Shown here piece after piece: positions 52,662-61,728 of a DNA stretch of 64,000 nucleotides (positions are counted from its first letter, which is position 1; the number at the start of each line of letters is the position of its first letter). Source of the stretch: Arthrobacter sp. Bi83 (GTDB lineage Bacteria; Actinomycetota; Actinomycetes; Actinomycetales; Micrococcaceae). Location of the stretch: the NCBI RefSeq assembly GCF_918698095.1, contig NZ_CAKKLY010000004.1, positions 62,001 to 126,000 of the forward strand, read 5' to 3'. The position numbers and the translations under genes are program-made. The notes under the pieces were generated by a model. That model saw only the letters and a program-made list of their open reading frames with translations. It had not been told where the DNA came from and ran no database searches.

Positions 52662-54356
52662 TCAGAACGCGGGGGCTCCGGGTTCGCCGAGCGGATACTC
52701 GCGCTGGATCTCGGCGACCTTCGGATCGTCCTCGTCGGCGCCGTAATCTGAGCTCCGGGTGATGTCCTTCCCGTCAGGGAGCTTCATCGCGCGGAAGGCC
52801 AGAGACAGGACCGCGGCAACAATAAGGTTTATGGCAAACGCCACGACAGCGATGTAGACCTGCAAGTCGGTGCCGGGGATCGCCGCGATTGAGCCGCCAA
52901 AATTCGCTTTCGTGACGGGGTTGACCACGTTGTAGGCCGCTACAGTGCCGTAGATGATGCCGGCTGCCCAGCCGCCGAAAAGCGCCCACCGGTGGAACCA
53001 GCGGGTATAAAGGCCTGCCACGATCGCCGGGAAGGTCTGCAGGATCCAGATACCGCCGAGGAGCTGCATATTGATGGCCGCCGACTGGTCCATGGCAATG
53101 ACGAAAATCAGTGCGCCGAATTTCACCACAAGCGATGCGATCTTGGAGACCTTCGCTTCCTGCCGGGGTTTGGCGTCGGGCCTGATCAGGTCGCGGTAAA
53201 TGTTACGCGTGAACAGGTTCGCCGCGGCGATTGACATGATCGCCGCCGGGACCAGAGCACCGATGGCGATGGCGGCCAGGGCAATGCCGGCAAACCAGTC
53301 CGGGAAGTGATCCAAAAACAGCTGCGGCACTACCAGTTGCGGGTTGACGGCGCCGTTCAAGTCGATGGGCTTAGTGCCGGCGTAGATAGCCGCATAGCCC
53401 AGCAGCGCCAGGAACCCCAGCATCAACGAGTACAGCGGCAGTACCGCCGCATTCTTACGGATCGTATTCCTGCTCTTCGTCGCCAGGACGCCCGTGATCG
53501 AGTGCGGGTACATGAACAGCGCCAACGCCGAGCCCAGAGCCAGCGTCCAGTATGCGGAGTAACTGCCCGCGCCCGGAATGAAAACTCCAGCGGGTTTACC
53601 CGTGGCCGGGTTGACCGCACCGAGTTTCGCCTCAGCGGCGTCGAAGATGGTTCCCCACCCGCCGAACTTGATCGGCAGGTAGATTACCGCAACGATCACC
53701 GCCAGATAGATCAGCAGATCCTTCACAACGGCGATCAGGGCCGGAGCCCGCAGGCCCGACGTGTACGTATAGGCGGCCAGGACCACGAACGCGATGATCA
53801 GCGGCAGGTCCGTCAGCAGCACGTTCTCCGCACTACCGAGACCCAGCACGGTGAGCACGGCCTTTATGCCGACTAGCTGCAGCGCGATGTAAGGCATGGT
53901 CGCGACGATGCCGGTGACCGCCACGGCGACGGTTAGCGCCTTGCTGCCATAGCGGCCGCCAACGAAGTCGGCCGGCGTGACGAACCCATGCCGGTGCGAG
54001 ACGGACCACAACCGGCTCATCAGGAGGAACACGATCGGGTACAGAACGATCGTGTACGGCACCGCGAAGAAACCGCTTACGGCTCCGGTGGCCCACATTG
54101 CAGCCGGAACGGCCACAAAAGTGTAGGCCGTATACAGGTCGCCGCCGAGCAGGAACCAGGTCACCCACGTTCCAAAACCGCGGCCCCCGAGGCCCCACTC
54201 GTCCAGGCTGTGCAGCCCTGTCGCTTCTTCCCGCCGCCACCGCGCAGCAACGAACCCCAAGGCCGCCACCACGACGAAGAGAATGATGACAATGGTGAGT
54301 GCAACGCCGTTAATGGGCCGGTCCCCAACCGCCAACGGCACGCTGGCCCCGATCAT
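52662..54356 (-). CDS. mctP: Sodium:solute symporter, monocarboxylate permease (MctP-like)
   Basis: A 564-residue membrane transporter of the SSS family with about 13 segments. Near the N-terminus TWFLLGGDLYTAYTFVAVPAAMW and later FMYPHSITGVLA are typical of monocarboxylate (acetate, lactate, pyruvate) permeases. The C-terminal cytoplasmic tail is acidic (DYGADEDDPKVAEIQREYPLGE). The start overlaps the stop of the small DUF3311 gene by ATGA, the usual MctP partner arrangement. Substrate range is inferred from the family. Confidence 0.9.
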   Translation of the reverse strand: MIGASVPLAVGDRPINGVALTIVIILFVVVAALGFVAARWRREEATGLHSLDEWGLGGRGFGTWVTWFLLGGDLYTAYTFVAVPAAMWATGAVSGFFAVPYTIVLYPIVFLLMSRLWSVSHRHGFVTPADFVGGRYGSKALTVAVAVTGIVATMPYIALQLVGIKAVLTVLGLGSAENVLLTDLPLIIAFVVLAAYTYTSGLRAPALIAVVKDLLIYLAVIVAVIYLPIKFGGWGTIFDAAEAKLGAVNPATGKPAGVFIPGAGSYSAYWTLALGSALALFMYPHSITGVLATKSRNTIRKNAAVLPLYSLMLGFLALLGYAAIYAGTKPIDLNGAVNPQLVVPQLFLDHFPDWFAGIALAAIAIGALVPAAIMSIAAANLFTRNIYRDLIRPDAKPRQEAKVSKIASLVVKFGALIFVIAMDQSAAINMQLLGGIWILQTFPAIVAGLYTRWFHRWALFGGWAAGIIYGTVAAYNVVNPVTKANFGGSIAAIPGTDLQVYIAVVAFAINLIVAAVLSLAFRAMKLPDGKDITRSSDYGADEDDPKVAEIQREYPLGEPGAPAF

Positions 54357-54634
54357 GGCTCCCCCTCGGCGGTGGTCATGCCGCGCGCCGATTCGCGACG
54401 GCGGCGATCCTCCTTGCTAACCAGCCAGTAGGAGATCCCCACTAGGCACGCGGTGACCGGAATCCACGACATCTGGTACCAGTAGAAGAACGGCATACCG
54501 CCCAAGCGCGGCTCATCGACGGAATACGCAGGAACAAACAACGGAACCACAACGGCGATAGCCAACAGAATTCCGGAGATGATGTATGGACCGTATCTTG
54601 CCGGCGCTCGCGTTGGCACATCAGGACTGGACAT
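54353..54634 (-). CDS. DUF3311 small membrane protein, partner of the symporter
   Basis: A 93-residue protein with two membrane segments (ISGILLAIAVVVPLFVPAY, then FFYWYQMSWIPVTACLVGISYWLV), the conserved PRLGGMPFFYWYQ motif of DUF3311, and a basic C-terminus. It is regularly encoded just before SSS-family symporters and is thought to be an accessory subunit. The GAGGAGG site before 54634 fixes the start; the longer upstream frame is not needed. Four-base overlap with mctP. Confidence 0.9.
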   Translation of the reverse strand: MSSPDVPTRAPARYGPYIISGILLAIAVVVPLFVPAYSVDEPRLGGMPFFYWYQMSWIPVTACLVGISYWLVSKEDRRRRESARGMTTAEGEP

Positions 54635-54919
54635 CGACGCCTCCTCATCGAGACGGGCCCCCGGAGCGGGAAGGCTTCCCCGGGACATGCCGGCGGCCTG
54701 TGGACCGCGTGTCGCAACGGTCTTTACAAACAGGATAGACACCGGATTTATTCTCCGACAGGGCAAATGCGCCCCGTGTTTAGTGGCGGTTCTGGAGGAG
54801 TCTGTTTAGAAATCAAAGCTTTGACCACGTGGCGATGGCAGCGGCTTGCGGCTTCCGCCCGGATGAGTAGATTTGCTTAACGCAGGGTGTCCACGCGTTC
54901 GACTGCACTGGAGGCGACG

Positions 54920-55831
54920 ATGTCTGGCGATGGCACCGTCCTGGTTGTGGGCGGCACCGGCATGCTGGGAAGCCAGGTGGTGGCCGGGCTCCTAGCGCGA
55001 GGAAAACACGTGCGTGCACTGGTGCGCCCGGGTTCCGACGCCACGCGGCTGGAAGCCGCCGGGGCCACCATCGCCCGTGGCGACATGATGGACCTTGGCT
55101 CGTTGGTCCGCGCGATGGACGGCGCCGACAGCGTGATCACCACGGCGGCAGGCTATACGCGGCACAGCAAAGGCGACACTCCTCAAATCGACACCGTAGG
55201 CAACAGCAACCTCGCCGAAGCCGCCAGCCGCACCCACGTTCGCAGATTCGTGCTGACAAGCATCCTCACCTGCGACCAGACCCCGGAAGTTCCCCACTTC
55301 TGGCACAAGAAGCTGGCCGAGGACCGGCTCGAGGAACTCGGCGTCCCGTTCGTGGCGCTGCGCCCGGGGGCATTCCTGGACCAGGTGACCCGTTTCGGTG
55401 GCGACCCCTTCAGCAAAGGGCGCATCACGTGGCTCGGGTCCTCGCACATTCCGTTGACGTTCGTCCTCACAGCCGACCTGGCTGTCTACCTGGCTGCCGC
55501 GACAGACACAGAGGGCATCGACGGGCAGCGCATCGACATCGGCTGGGATCGACCTGTCAGCATGCAGGAAGTCGCTGAGATTTCCGGCAGGATCCTCGGC
55601 AACCGGATCCGGGTCCGAACCATCCCCAGCGGACTGATCCAAGCCGTGGGCACTGTGCTCGGACCCATTAACCCCATGGTCAAGGACATGGGCGCGATGG
55701 CCGGCTGGTTTCAGTCCGGCCAATACGTCGCCGACACCACCCGGCAACGCGAAGTCTTCGGCGCGGCGCCAACCGCCGAGAACGCCATAGCCCGCCTCGT
55801 CACGAGCCTCGGACACACGGTCAAACATTAG
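54920..55831 (+). CDS. NAD(P)-binding NmrA-like atypical short-chain dehydrogenase
   Basis: A 303-residue Rossmann protein beginning [19 protein letters not shown], with an NADP-type RALVRPGSD segment, then [22 protein letters not shown] and [11 protein letters not shown]. The YxxxK catalytic pair is replaced by [10 protein letters not shown], as in atypical SDRs that act as redox sensors or isomerase-like reductases. GGAGG lies 6 bases before ATG 54920; the frame continues to 54887 without a better start. A single gene, not obviously tied to the biotin operon downstream. Confidence 0.83.
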   Translation: MSGDGTVLVVGGTGMLGSQVVAGLLARGKHVRALVRPGSDATRLEAAGATIARGDMMDLGSLVRAMDGADSVITTAAGYTRHSKGDTPQIDTVGNSNLAEAASRTHVRRFVLTSILTCDQTPEVPHFWHKKLAEDRLEELGVPFVALRPGAFLDQVTRFGGDPFSKGRITWLGSSHIPLTFVLTADLAVYLAAATDTEGIDGQRIDIGWDRPVSMQEVAEISGRILGNRIRVRTIPSGLIQAVGTVLGPINPMVKDMGAMAGWFQSGQYVADTTRQREVFGAAPTAENAIARLVTSLGHTVKH

Positions 55832-55903
55832 GCGCACTGAACGCATCACCTTCCAGGACCAGCCAGGCAGAACCAAAGTCCAGGGCGCCTGCTTGTAGAT
55901 ACC

Positions 55904-55919
55904 CGACAAAATCCTGTCG
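55904..55919. promoter_or_regulatory. Candidate operator upstream of bioB
   Basis: CGACA-AAATCC-TGTCG is a perfect 5+5 inverted repeat 64 bases before the bioB start, in the only gap before the operon. It does not match the BioQ or BirA sites I remember. A -35/-10 pair could not be fixed. Confidence 0.35.
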
Positions 55920-55983
55920 TCGGCAGGAAACTAGCGTCTGCTGTGAGGCATATCCGCAGCCAGCAAGCGCAAAGGACCCATCA

Positions 55984-57042
55984 ATGACGATTCAGGCAAA
56001 CGTCGCCACGGGCGACAAAGCAAACGACGCAATCATCCCCGGCACAAAATACGAAATCCTGGAAACCGCCCGCCGGCAGGTCCTCGAAGACGGCATCGGC
56101 CTGACCGAAAGCCAGTTGGTGGAGGTTCTTGAGCTCCCGGATGAAGCACTTCCAGCAGCCCTGCAGCTCTCCCACGAGGTCCGGCTGCGGCACTGCGGCG
56201 AGGACGTCGAGGTGGAAGGCATCATCTCCATCAAGACCGGCGGGTGCCCCGAGGACTGCCACTTCTGCAGCCAGTCAGGACTGTTCGACTCCCCTGTGCG
56301 CGGCGTGTGGCTGGACATCCCGGAGCTCGTCAAGGCCGCGAAGGAAACCGCGGCCACCGGCGCCACGGAGTTCTGCATCGTCGCCGCGGTCCGCGGTCCG
56401 GACATCAAGCTGATGAACCAGATCAAGTTCGCGATCGACCGCATCAACGAAGCCGTCGACATCAATATCGCCTGCTCCCTGGGCATGCTCACCCAGCGCC
56501 AGGTCGACCAGCTCGCCGAATGGGGCGTGCACCGGTACAACCACAACCTTGAAACGGCCCGCAGCTACTTCCCCGAAGTGGTCACCACGCACAGCTACGA
56601 GGAACGCCTGGACACCTGCAACATGGTCAAGGCCGCGGGCATGGAGCTGTGCTGCGGCGCCCTGATCGGCATGGGCGAATCCCTCGAACAGCGGGCCGAG
56701 CTCGCCGCCCAGCTCGCAGCCCTCGAACCCCACGAGGTCCCGCTGAACTTCCTCAACCCCCGCCCCGGCACACCGCTGGAAAACCAGGGCATCATGGACG
56801 GCAAAGACGCCCTCCGCGCGATCGCCGCGTTCCGGCTCGCCATGCCCCGCACGGTGCTGCGCTACGCCGGCGGCCGCGAACTGACCCTCGGCGACCTCGG
56901 CACCCGCGAGGGCCTGCTCGGCGGCATCAACGCCGTCATCGTCGGCAACTACCTCACCACCCTGGGCCGGCCCGCGACGGCCGACCTCAACCTGCTGGTC
57001 GAGCTGAACATGCCCATCAAGGAACTCCAGAAGACGCTATGA
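55984..57042 (+). CDS. bioB: Biotin synthase
   Basis: A 352-residue radical-SAM enzyme inserting sulphur into dethiobiotin. The [4Fe-4S] cysteines C88, C92 and C95 lie in CPEDCHFC, followed by YNHNLETA and the SAM-binding MGES region. An auxiliary-cluster Arg/Cys set ([18 protein letters not shown]) is also present. AAAGGA precedes the ATG. Its stop overlaps bsaP by ATGA, and the order bioB-bsaP-bioA-bioF-bioD is that of actinobacteria. Confidence 0.97.
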   Translation: MTIQANVATGDKANDAIIPGTKYEILETARRQVLEDGIGLTESQLVEVLELPDEALPAALQLSHEVRLRHCGEDVEVEGIISIKTGGCPEDCHFCSQSGLFDSPVRGVWLDIPELVKAAKETAATGATEFCIVAAVRGPDIKLMNQIKFAIDRINEAVDINIACSLGMLTQRQVDQLAEWGVHRYNHNLETARSYFPEVVTTHSYEERLDTCNMVKAAGMELCCGALIGMGESLEQRAELAAQLAALEPHEVPLNFLNPRPGTPLENQGIMDGKDALRAIAAFRLAMPRTVLRYAGGRELTLGDLGTREGLLGGINAVIVGNYLTTLGRPATADLNLLVELNMPIKELQKTL

Positions 57043-57296
57043 ACGGTGTTTCTTTCCCCAACCGCTCAACCACCGGGGTTTCGACGGGCTCAACCACCGC
57101 TGAGTTCTGCGGGCACTGCGGTGAGCCGTCCGACGGCGGCGCCCGCCCGACGTCGGACGTTCACCGCCGCTGCGGCGAACGCCTCGCGATGGAACCGCCG
57201 CGGTACTGCGCCGCCTGCCGGCGCCGGATGAAAGTCCAGGTCACACCGCTGGGCTGGTCGGCTGAATGCTCCCGCCACGGGGTGCTTGTTCCATGA
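57039..57296 (+). CDS. bsaP: Biotin synthase auxiliary protein BsaP
   Basis: An 85-residue Cys/His-rich protein following bioB. It has [28 protein letters not shown] and ECSRHG motifs, the Rieske-related arrangement of BsaP. BsaP is required for biotin synthase in mycobacteria, probably to rebuild or protect its auxiliary cluster. The first 20 residues ([15 protein letters not shown]) are partly encoded by an interspersed palindrome (57077-57096), so the conserved protein may really begin near FCGHCG. Overlaps bioB and bioA by ATGA. Confidence 0.85.
   Translation: MNGVSFPNRSTTGVSTGSTTAEFCGHCGEPSDGGARPTSDVHRRCGERLAMEPPRYCAACRRRMKVQVTPLGWSAECSRHGVLVP
57077..57096. repeat. Interspersed palindrome inside the 5' end of bsaP
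   Basis: GGTTTCGACGGGCTCAACCA differs at one base from the reverse complement of the repeat at 15122-15140. It lies in frame within bsaP and supplies residues around VSTGSTT. Confidence 0.75.
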
Positions 57297-58651
57297 CAGG
57301 TGTGGCGCCGACGGGCCTGATCGAACGGGACCGCGCGCGGTTGTGGCACCCGTACGCACCGGCGTCCCCGGACCTTCCGCTGTGGGAGGTCGGGGCGGCC
57401 GACGGCGTGCGGCTGCGGCTCCGGGACGAGGACGGCACCTGCCATGAGGTAGTTGATGCGATGTCCTCGTGGTGGTCAGCGATCCATGGCTACCGGCACC
57501 CGGTGCTGGACGCCGCTGCAAGGCGGCAGTTGGAGAGTTTCAGCCATGTGATGTTCGGCGGCCTCACGCATGCCCCGGCCGTGGAACTGGCCGAGTGGCT
57601 GGTGGGGATGGCCCCCACCGCGCCCGGGCGGCCGGGTTTGGAGCGGGTGTTCCTCGCGGACTCGGGTTCGGTGGCCGTGGAGGTTGCGCTGAAGCTGGCG
57701 GTGCAGTTCCAGACCGCTTCCGGCAGGCCATCGAGGCAGCGGTTCCTGAGCATCCGCGGCGGATACCACGGCGACACCTTCGCGGCGATGGGGGTCTGCG
57801 ATCCCGTCGACGGCATGCACTCCGCCTTCCCGGGCCTGCTGGCCGGCAACGTGTTTGCGCCCCGTCCCCCGGCGGCGGCGTCAGCCACCCCCGAATCCGT
57901 GCAGGCGTGGGCATTGGAGCTCCAGGACATTGCGGCCAATCATTCCGGGGAGCTGGCAGCGATCATCGTCGAGCCGGTCCTCCAGGGTGCCGGCGGCATG
58001 CACGCCTACCCGGCCGAATGCCTGACCGCGCTGCGGCAGGTGGCTGACCGGCACGGTCTGCTGCTCATCTTCGATGAGATCGCCACCGGTTTTGGGCGGA
58101 CCGGCGAACTGTTCGCAGCCGATCACGCCGGCGTCGTGCCGGACATCATGTGTGTGGGCAAGGCCCTGACCGGCGGATACGTGACCCTCGCCGCCATGCT
58201 CTGCACCGGGGAGATTGCGTCGACGGTTTCGGGCGGTCAGGCCGGGGCGCTGCTGCACGGACCCACCTTCATGGGCAACCCGCTGGCGTGTGCGGTGGCC
58301 AATGCCAGCCTGGGCATCATCGCCGACGGCTGCTGGCGGGCCGACGTCGCCCGGATCGGCCTGGGCCTGGAATCGGGGCTGACGCCCGCCCTGGAATTGG
58401 AGGCCGTCCGGGATGTCCGCACCATCGGCGCCGTCGGAGTCATCGAGCTGAAGGGCCCCGTCGACGTCACCGCCGTTACCACCGCTGCCATCCGGCACGG
58501 GGTCTGGGTCCGGCCATTCCGGAACCTCGTCTACACCATGCCCCCGTACATCAGTACGGCAGCGGATGTTGACCAGATCACCGCGGGCATGATCGCTGCG
58601 GTCGCCGAAGTCCACGAGCGAGTCCCGGCACGGTCCGGAGGCGCGGTATGA
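57293..58651 (+). CDS. bioA: Adenosylmethionine-8-amino-7-oxononanoate aminotransferase
   Basis: A 452-residue PLP-dependent class III aminotransferase making 7,8-diaminopelargonate. It opens with [13 protein letters not shown], contains [34 protein letters not shown] and the PLP lysine in [10 protein letters not shown], all typical of BioA. The ATG at 57293 overlaps the bsaP stop and is preferred to the upstream ATG 57266. The stop overlaps bioF. Confidence 0.95.
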   Translation: MTGVAPTGLIERDRARLWHPYAPASPDLPLWEVGAADGVRLRLRDEDGTCHEVVDAMSSWWSAIHGYRHPVLDAAARRQLESFSHVMFGGLTHAPAVELAEWLVGMAPTAPGRPGLERVFLADSGSVAVEVALKLAVQFQTASGRPSRQRFLSIRGGYHGDTFAAMGVCDPVDGMHSAFPGLLAGNVFAPRPPAAASATPESVQAWALELQDIAANHSGELAAIIVEPVLQGAGGMHAYPAECLTALRQVADRHGLLLIFDEIATGFGRTGELFAADHAGVVPDIMCVGKALTGGYVTLAAMLCTGEIASTVSGGQAGALLHGPTFMGNPLACAVANASLGIIADGCWRADVARIGLGLESGLTPALELEAVRDVRTIGAVGVIELKGPVDVTAVTTAAIRHGVWVRPFRNLVYTMPPYISTAADVDQITAGMIAAVAEVHERVPARSGGAV

Positions 58652-59817
58652 GCAACTCCATAACCCAGTGGCTCGAGCGGCAGGCCGCCGTCCGGGACCG
58701 CCGTGGATTGGTCCGCCGCCCGCTCCCCCGCACCGCGGACGAACAGTTCATCGACCTGGCCAGCAACGACTATCTGGGCCTCGCGGCGGACCCGCGCGTT
58801 GCCGAGGCAGCCGCGGCGGCGACGTCGCTGTGGGGCGCGGGTGCCACGTCCTCACGCCTGGTGGCCGGAACCACCAGGCTGCACCTGGACCTCGAGCAGG
58901 AACTGGCCAGACTGGCCGGCATGGAAACGGCACTGGTGTTCTCCTCCGGCTACCTGGCCAACATCGGCGTGATCGCCGCGCTCGGCGGCCCCGGGACCCT
59001 GATCGTCGCGGATGAACACTGCCACGCATCGATGATCGACGGATTCCGGCTCAGCCGCTCCCGCACCGAATCGTTCCCCCACAACAGCGTGGAGCACGCC
59101 GGCCGGCTGCTCGCTGACCGGCCGGAGCCGCGCGCGCTGATCGCCGTCGAATCCCTCTACAGCGTCCTGGGCGACGAGGCACCGCTCGCTGGCCTGCTGG
59201 CCCTGGCCGAGGAATACGACGCCGTGCTGCTCATCGACGAGGCCCACAGCCTCGGAGTAACCGGCACCGGAGACTTTCAGGGCCGCGGCTCGGTGGCCGG
59301 GACAGCCCTTGCCGGGCATCCCAACGTGATCGTGACCGCGACGCTGTCAAAGGCCCTGGGCAGCCAGGGCGGAGCCGTCCTGGGGTCCCCCCTGCTGCGC
59401 GACCACCTCATCAACCGGGCCCGCAGCTTCATCTTCGACACCGGTCTGGCACCTGCGTCCGCAGCGGCAGCCCTCGCCGGGGTGCGGATCATCCGCGACG
59501 AACCCTGGCGGGCCGGATCCGTCCAAAGCAACGGTGCGGCGCTGGCCGCCGGGCTCGCCCCGGCCCTTGCAGCCCGCGGCGCCGCCGTCGACCGGGCAGC
59601 GGGGGCCGTGCAGTCCATTGCCATGCCTTCCGCCGAATCGGCCCTGGCGGCCGCCGGGGCCGCGCGCACCGCCGGCGTCCGGATCGGCTGCTTCCGCCCG
59701 CCGTCCGTTCCAGACGGGATTTCGCGGCTGCGGCTCACCGCCCGCGCCACCCTGACCACCAAGGAAATCGAAGACAGCTGCGCAGTGCTGCGCGGCATTT
59801 TGGAGGAACTTCCATGA
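58648..59817 (+). CDS. bioF: 8-amino-7-oxononanoate synthase
   Basis: A 389-residue alpha-oxoamine synthase joining pimeloyl-thioester and alanine. Motifs are SNDYLGLAADPRV, GAGATSSRLVAGTTRLHLDLE, DEAHSLGVTG and the PLP lysine in ATLSKALGSQGGAVLG. Family length is normal. ATGA overlaps with bioA and bioD indicate tight co-translation. The PDGISRLRLT segment at the end is conserved in the family. Confidence 0.95.
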   Translation: MSNSITQWLERQAAVRDRRGLVRRPLPRTADEQFIDLASNDYLGLAADPRVAEAAAAATSLWGAGATSSRLVAGTTRLHLDLEQELARLAGMETALVFSSGYLANIGVIAALGGPGTLIVADEHCHASMIDGFRLSRSRTESFPHNSVEHAGRLLADRPEPRALIAVESLYSVLGDEAPLAGLLALAEEYDAVLLIDEAHSLGVTGTGDFQGRGSVAGTALAGHPNVIVTATLSKALGSQGGAVLGSPLLRDHLINRARSFIFDTGLAPASAAAALAGVRIIRDEPWRAGSVQSNGAALAAGLAPALAARGAAVDRAAGAVQSIAMPSAESALAAAGAARTAGVRIGCFRPPSVPDGISRLRLTARATLTTKEIEDSCAVLRGILEELP

Positions 59818-60491
59818 ACCTGCCCGGCATCATCCTGATCACCGGAACGGACACCGGCGTCGGCAAAACCATGACGACGGCGGCCTTCGCCGCCGTCCTC
59901 CACGGAACGGGACGCAGCGTCGCGGTGTACAAGCCCTGCCAGTCAGGCGCCGCCGACGGCGATTCCGACGCGGCGGAGATTGTCCGTCTCGCCGGCCCCG
60001 TGACGGCAGCAACCGGAGTCGTTCTGCAGGAGCCACTGGCGCCCGTCGCCGCTGCCGCCGTCGACGGAACGCCGCTGCCCGGCGTGGCGGCGCACGCCGG
60101 CCGCGTCCGCGAGCTCGCCGCCTCCCACGACCACGTCCTGGTGGAGGGTGCAGGAGGCCTGCTGGTGGAGCTCGATTCCGCCGGCTGCACCCTGGCGGAC
60201 CTCGGATCGCTCCTGGCGGCGGCATTCGTGCTCGTCGCCCGGCCGGCCCTCGGCACGCTGAACCACACCGCCCTGACCCTCGAGGCGCTGGCTGCGCGGG
60301 ATCTCCAGGTTCTTGGTGTGGTGCTGGGAAGCTGGCCCGGCAACCCTGAATTGGTGCACCGCAGCAACCGGCAGGTGCTCGGAACACTGCCGGCGCCCTT
60401 CCTTGGCGCCCTGCCCGAGCAAGCATCGGAACTGTCCCCGGCTGCCTTCCGCGCCGAAGCAGCTGCATGGCTGAACGGCTTGCCCGCATGA
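59814..60491 (+). CDS. bioD: Dethiobiotin synthetase
   Basis: A 225-residue ATP-dependent synthetase closing the ureido ring. The P-loop is GTDTGVGKTMTT (residues 10-21), followed by VYKPCQSGAADGDSD and the LVEGAGGLLVEL motif. Length is usual for BioD. Its stop overlaps the ATG of the P450 gene, extending the operon. Confidence 0.95.
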   Translation: MNLPGIILITGTDTGVGKTMTTAAFAAVLHGTGRSVAVYKPCQSGAADGDSDAAEIVRLAGPVTAATGVVLQEPLAPVAAAAVDGTPLPGVAAHAGRVRELAASHDHVLVEGAGGLLVELDSAGCTLADLGSLLAAAFVLVARPALGTLNHTALTLEALAARDLQVLGVVLGSWPGNPELVHRSNRQVLGTLPAPFLGALPEQASELSPAAFRAEAAAWLNGLPA

Positions 60492-61648
60492 ACCCGGCGT
60501 TGACGGCGCGCTGCCCGTACCTTGTGGTGCGGGACCCGGACGTGGTCCGTGATGTCCTGCACCGGCCTGCCGACTTCAGCCCCGCGAACGCGCTCGTCGC
60601 CGTGACCACCCTGGCGGGGCCAGCGCTGCGCGTGCTGCAGCGCGTGGGCTTCGCGTTGCCTCCCGTTCTGGCCAGCAACGACACGGCCACGCACGCCGGG
60701 ATCCGCAAGGTCGTGGCAGGCTTCTTCACACCCGCCACGGTCGCCGCCATGGAGCCGCGGATCCGGGAACTGGCGCGTGAAGCGGCACGGAACGCCGCGG
60801 AGCAGCTCGATTTATCCGGCCAAGCGGACCTCGTGCAGTGCGTGGCGGCGTTTCCACCGGCAGTCGTGATGCTCGAACTCCTTGGGCTGCCCGTCCGGGA
60901 TCTTGCGGCCCTGAAGCGGTGGGGCCTTGACTCCATGGAACTGTTCTGGGGGTGGCCGGACGAGGAACGGCAACTCGAACTGGCCCACAGCGCCGCCGAT
61001 TTCTACGTCTGGCTGCGCAAGCTCGTGGCGGATTCCAGGACGGCCCCCGGACGCAACCTGTTCAAATCCCTTGCCGAACACGGCCTGTCCACGCCAGAAA
61101 TATGCTCTCTCGGCTACTTCCTGCTGATCGCCGGGCAGGAAACAACCACCCAGCTAATCAGCACCACCCTCTTCCGCCTCCTGGAGAGGTCCGCGCCCGT
61201 GGGCTGGAACGACGCGGCCTCCGAAGCAGGCTCCAGGAAGGTGGTCCGGCACGTACTTGCCAACGAATCATCCGTCCCCACCTGGCGCCGCATCGCAGCG
61301 TACGACACAAACCTCGCCGGCGGCCTGATCCCCGCCGGCACCGAAATCCTCCTCGAACTGAGCGGCAACCGCATCACGTCACCGGCCGGACCCGAGAGCC
61401 TGCCTGCGCGGGCGGCACCTGCGCAGCCGGCCCGGGACGGTCAACCCACCGGCCATGGCCTGGTGTTCGGCTCCGGCATCCACCGCTGCCTCGGAGCCAA
61501 ACTCGCAGAACTCGAGGCGGCCGTCACCGTCCAGGAAACCGCCGCGGCGCTTCCTCGAGTCAAGCTGCTGGACCACGGGACCGAATGGATCAGGCTTCTA
61601 TCTTTCCAGACCCCAGGAACGGTCATGGTGATGCCTGGGCCCAGCTGA
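60488..61648 (+). CDS. Cytochrome P450, member of the biotin operon
   Basis: A 386-residue soluble bacterial P450. The haem-ligand loop FGSGIHRCLGAKLAELE (Cys axial ligand) and I-helix LLIAGQETTTQLI are intact. The K-helix region reads VRHVLANESSVPTWRR where other P450s have (V)EEALRYES, so both the Glu and Arg of the near-invariant ExxR seem to be replaced (His and Ala). The ATG at 60488 overlaps the bioD stop. By analogy with Bacillus BioI it might cleave an acyl chain to give a pimeloyl precursor, but it is not clearly a BioI orthologue and this is inference. Confidence 0.82.
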   Translation: MNPALTARCPYLVVRDPDVVRDVLHRPADFSPANALVAVTTLAGPALRVLQRVGFALPPVLASNDTATHAGIRKVVAGFFTPATVAAMEPRIRELAREAARNAAEQLDLSGQADLVQCVAAFPPAVVMLELLGLPVRDLAALKRWGLDSMELFWGWPDEERQLELAHSAADFYVWLRKLVADSRTAPGRNLFKSLAEHGLSTPEICSLGYFLLIAGQETTTQLISTTLFRLLERSAPVGWNDAASEAGSRKVVRHVLANESSVPTWRRIAAYDTNLAGGLIPAGTEILLELSGNRITSPAGPESLPARAAPAQPARDGQPTGHGLVFGSGIHRCLGAKLAELEAAVTVQETAAALPRVKLLDHGTEWIRLLSFQTPGTVMVMPGPS

Positions 61649-61728
61649 CACTCCGGATTGTTCCAGTGGCCCATCCGGCACCCCTGCGGCTCCGAATCAG
61701 TTTCAGAGATCATGAGCAGAGGATGACC

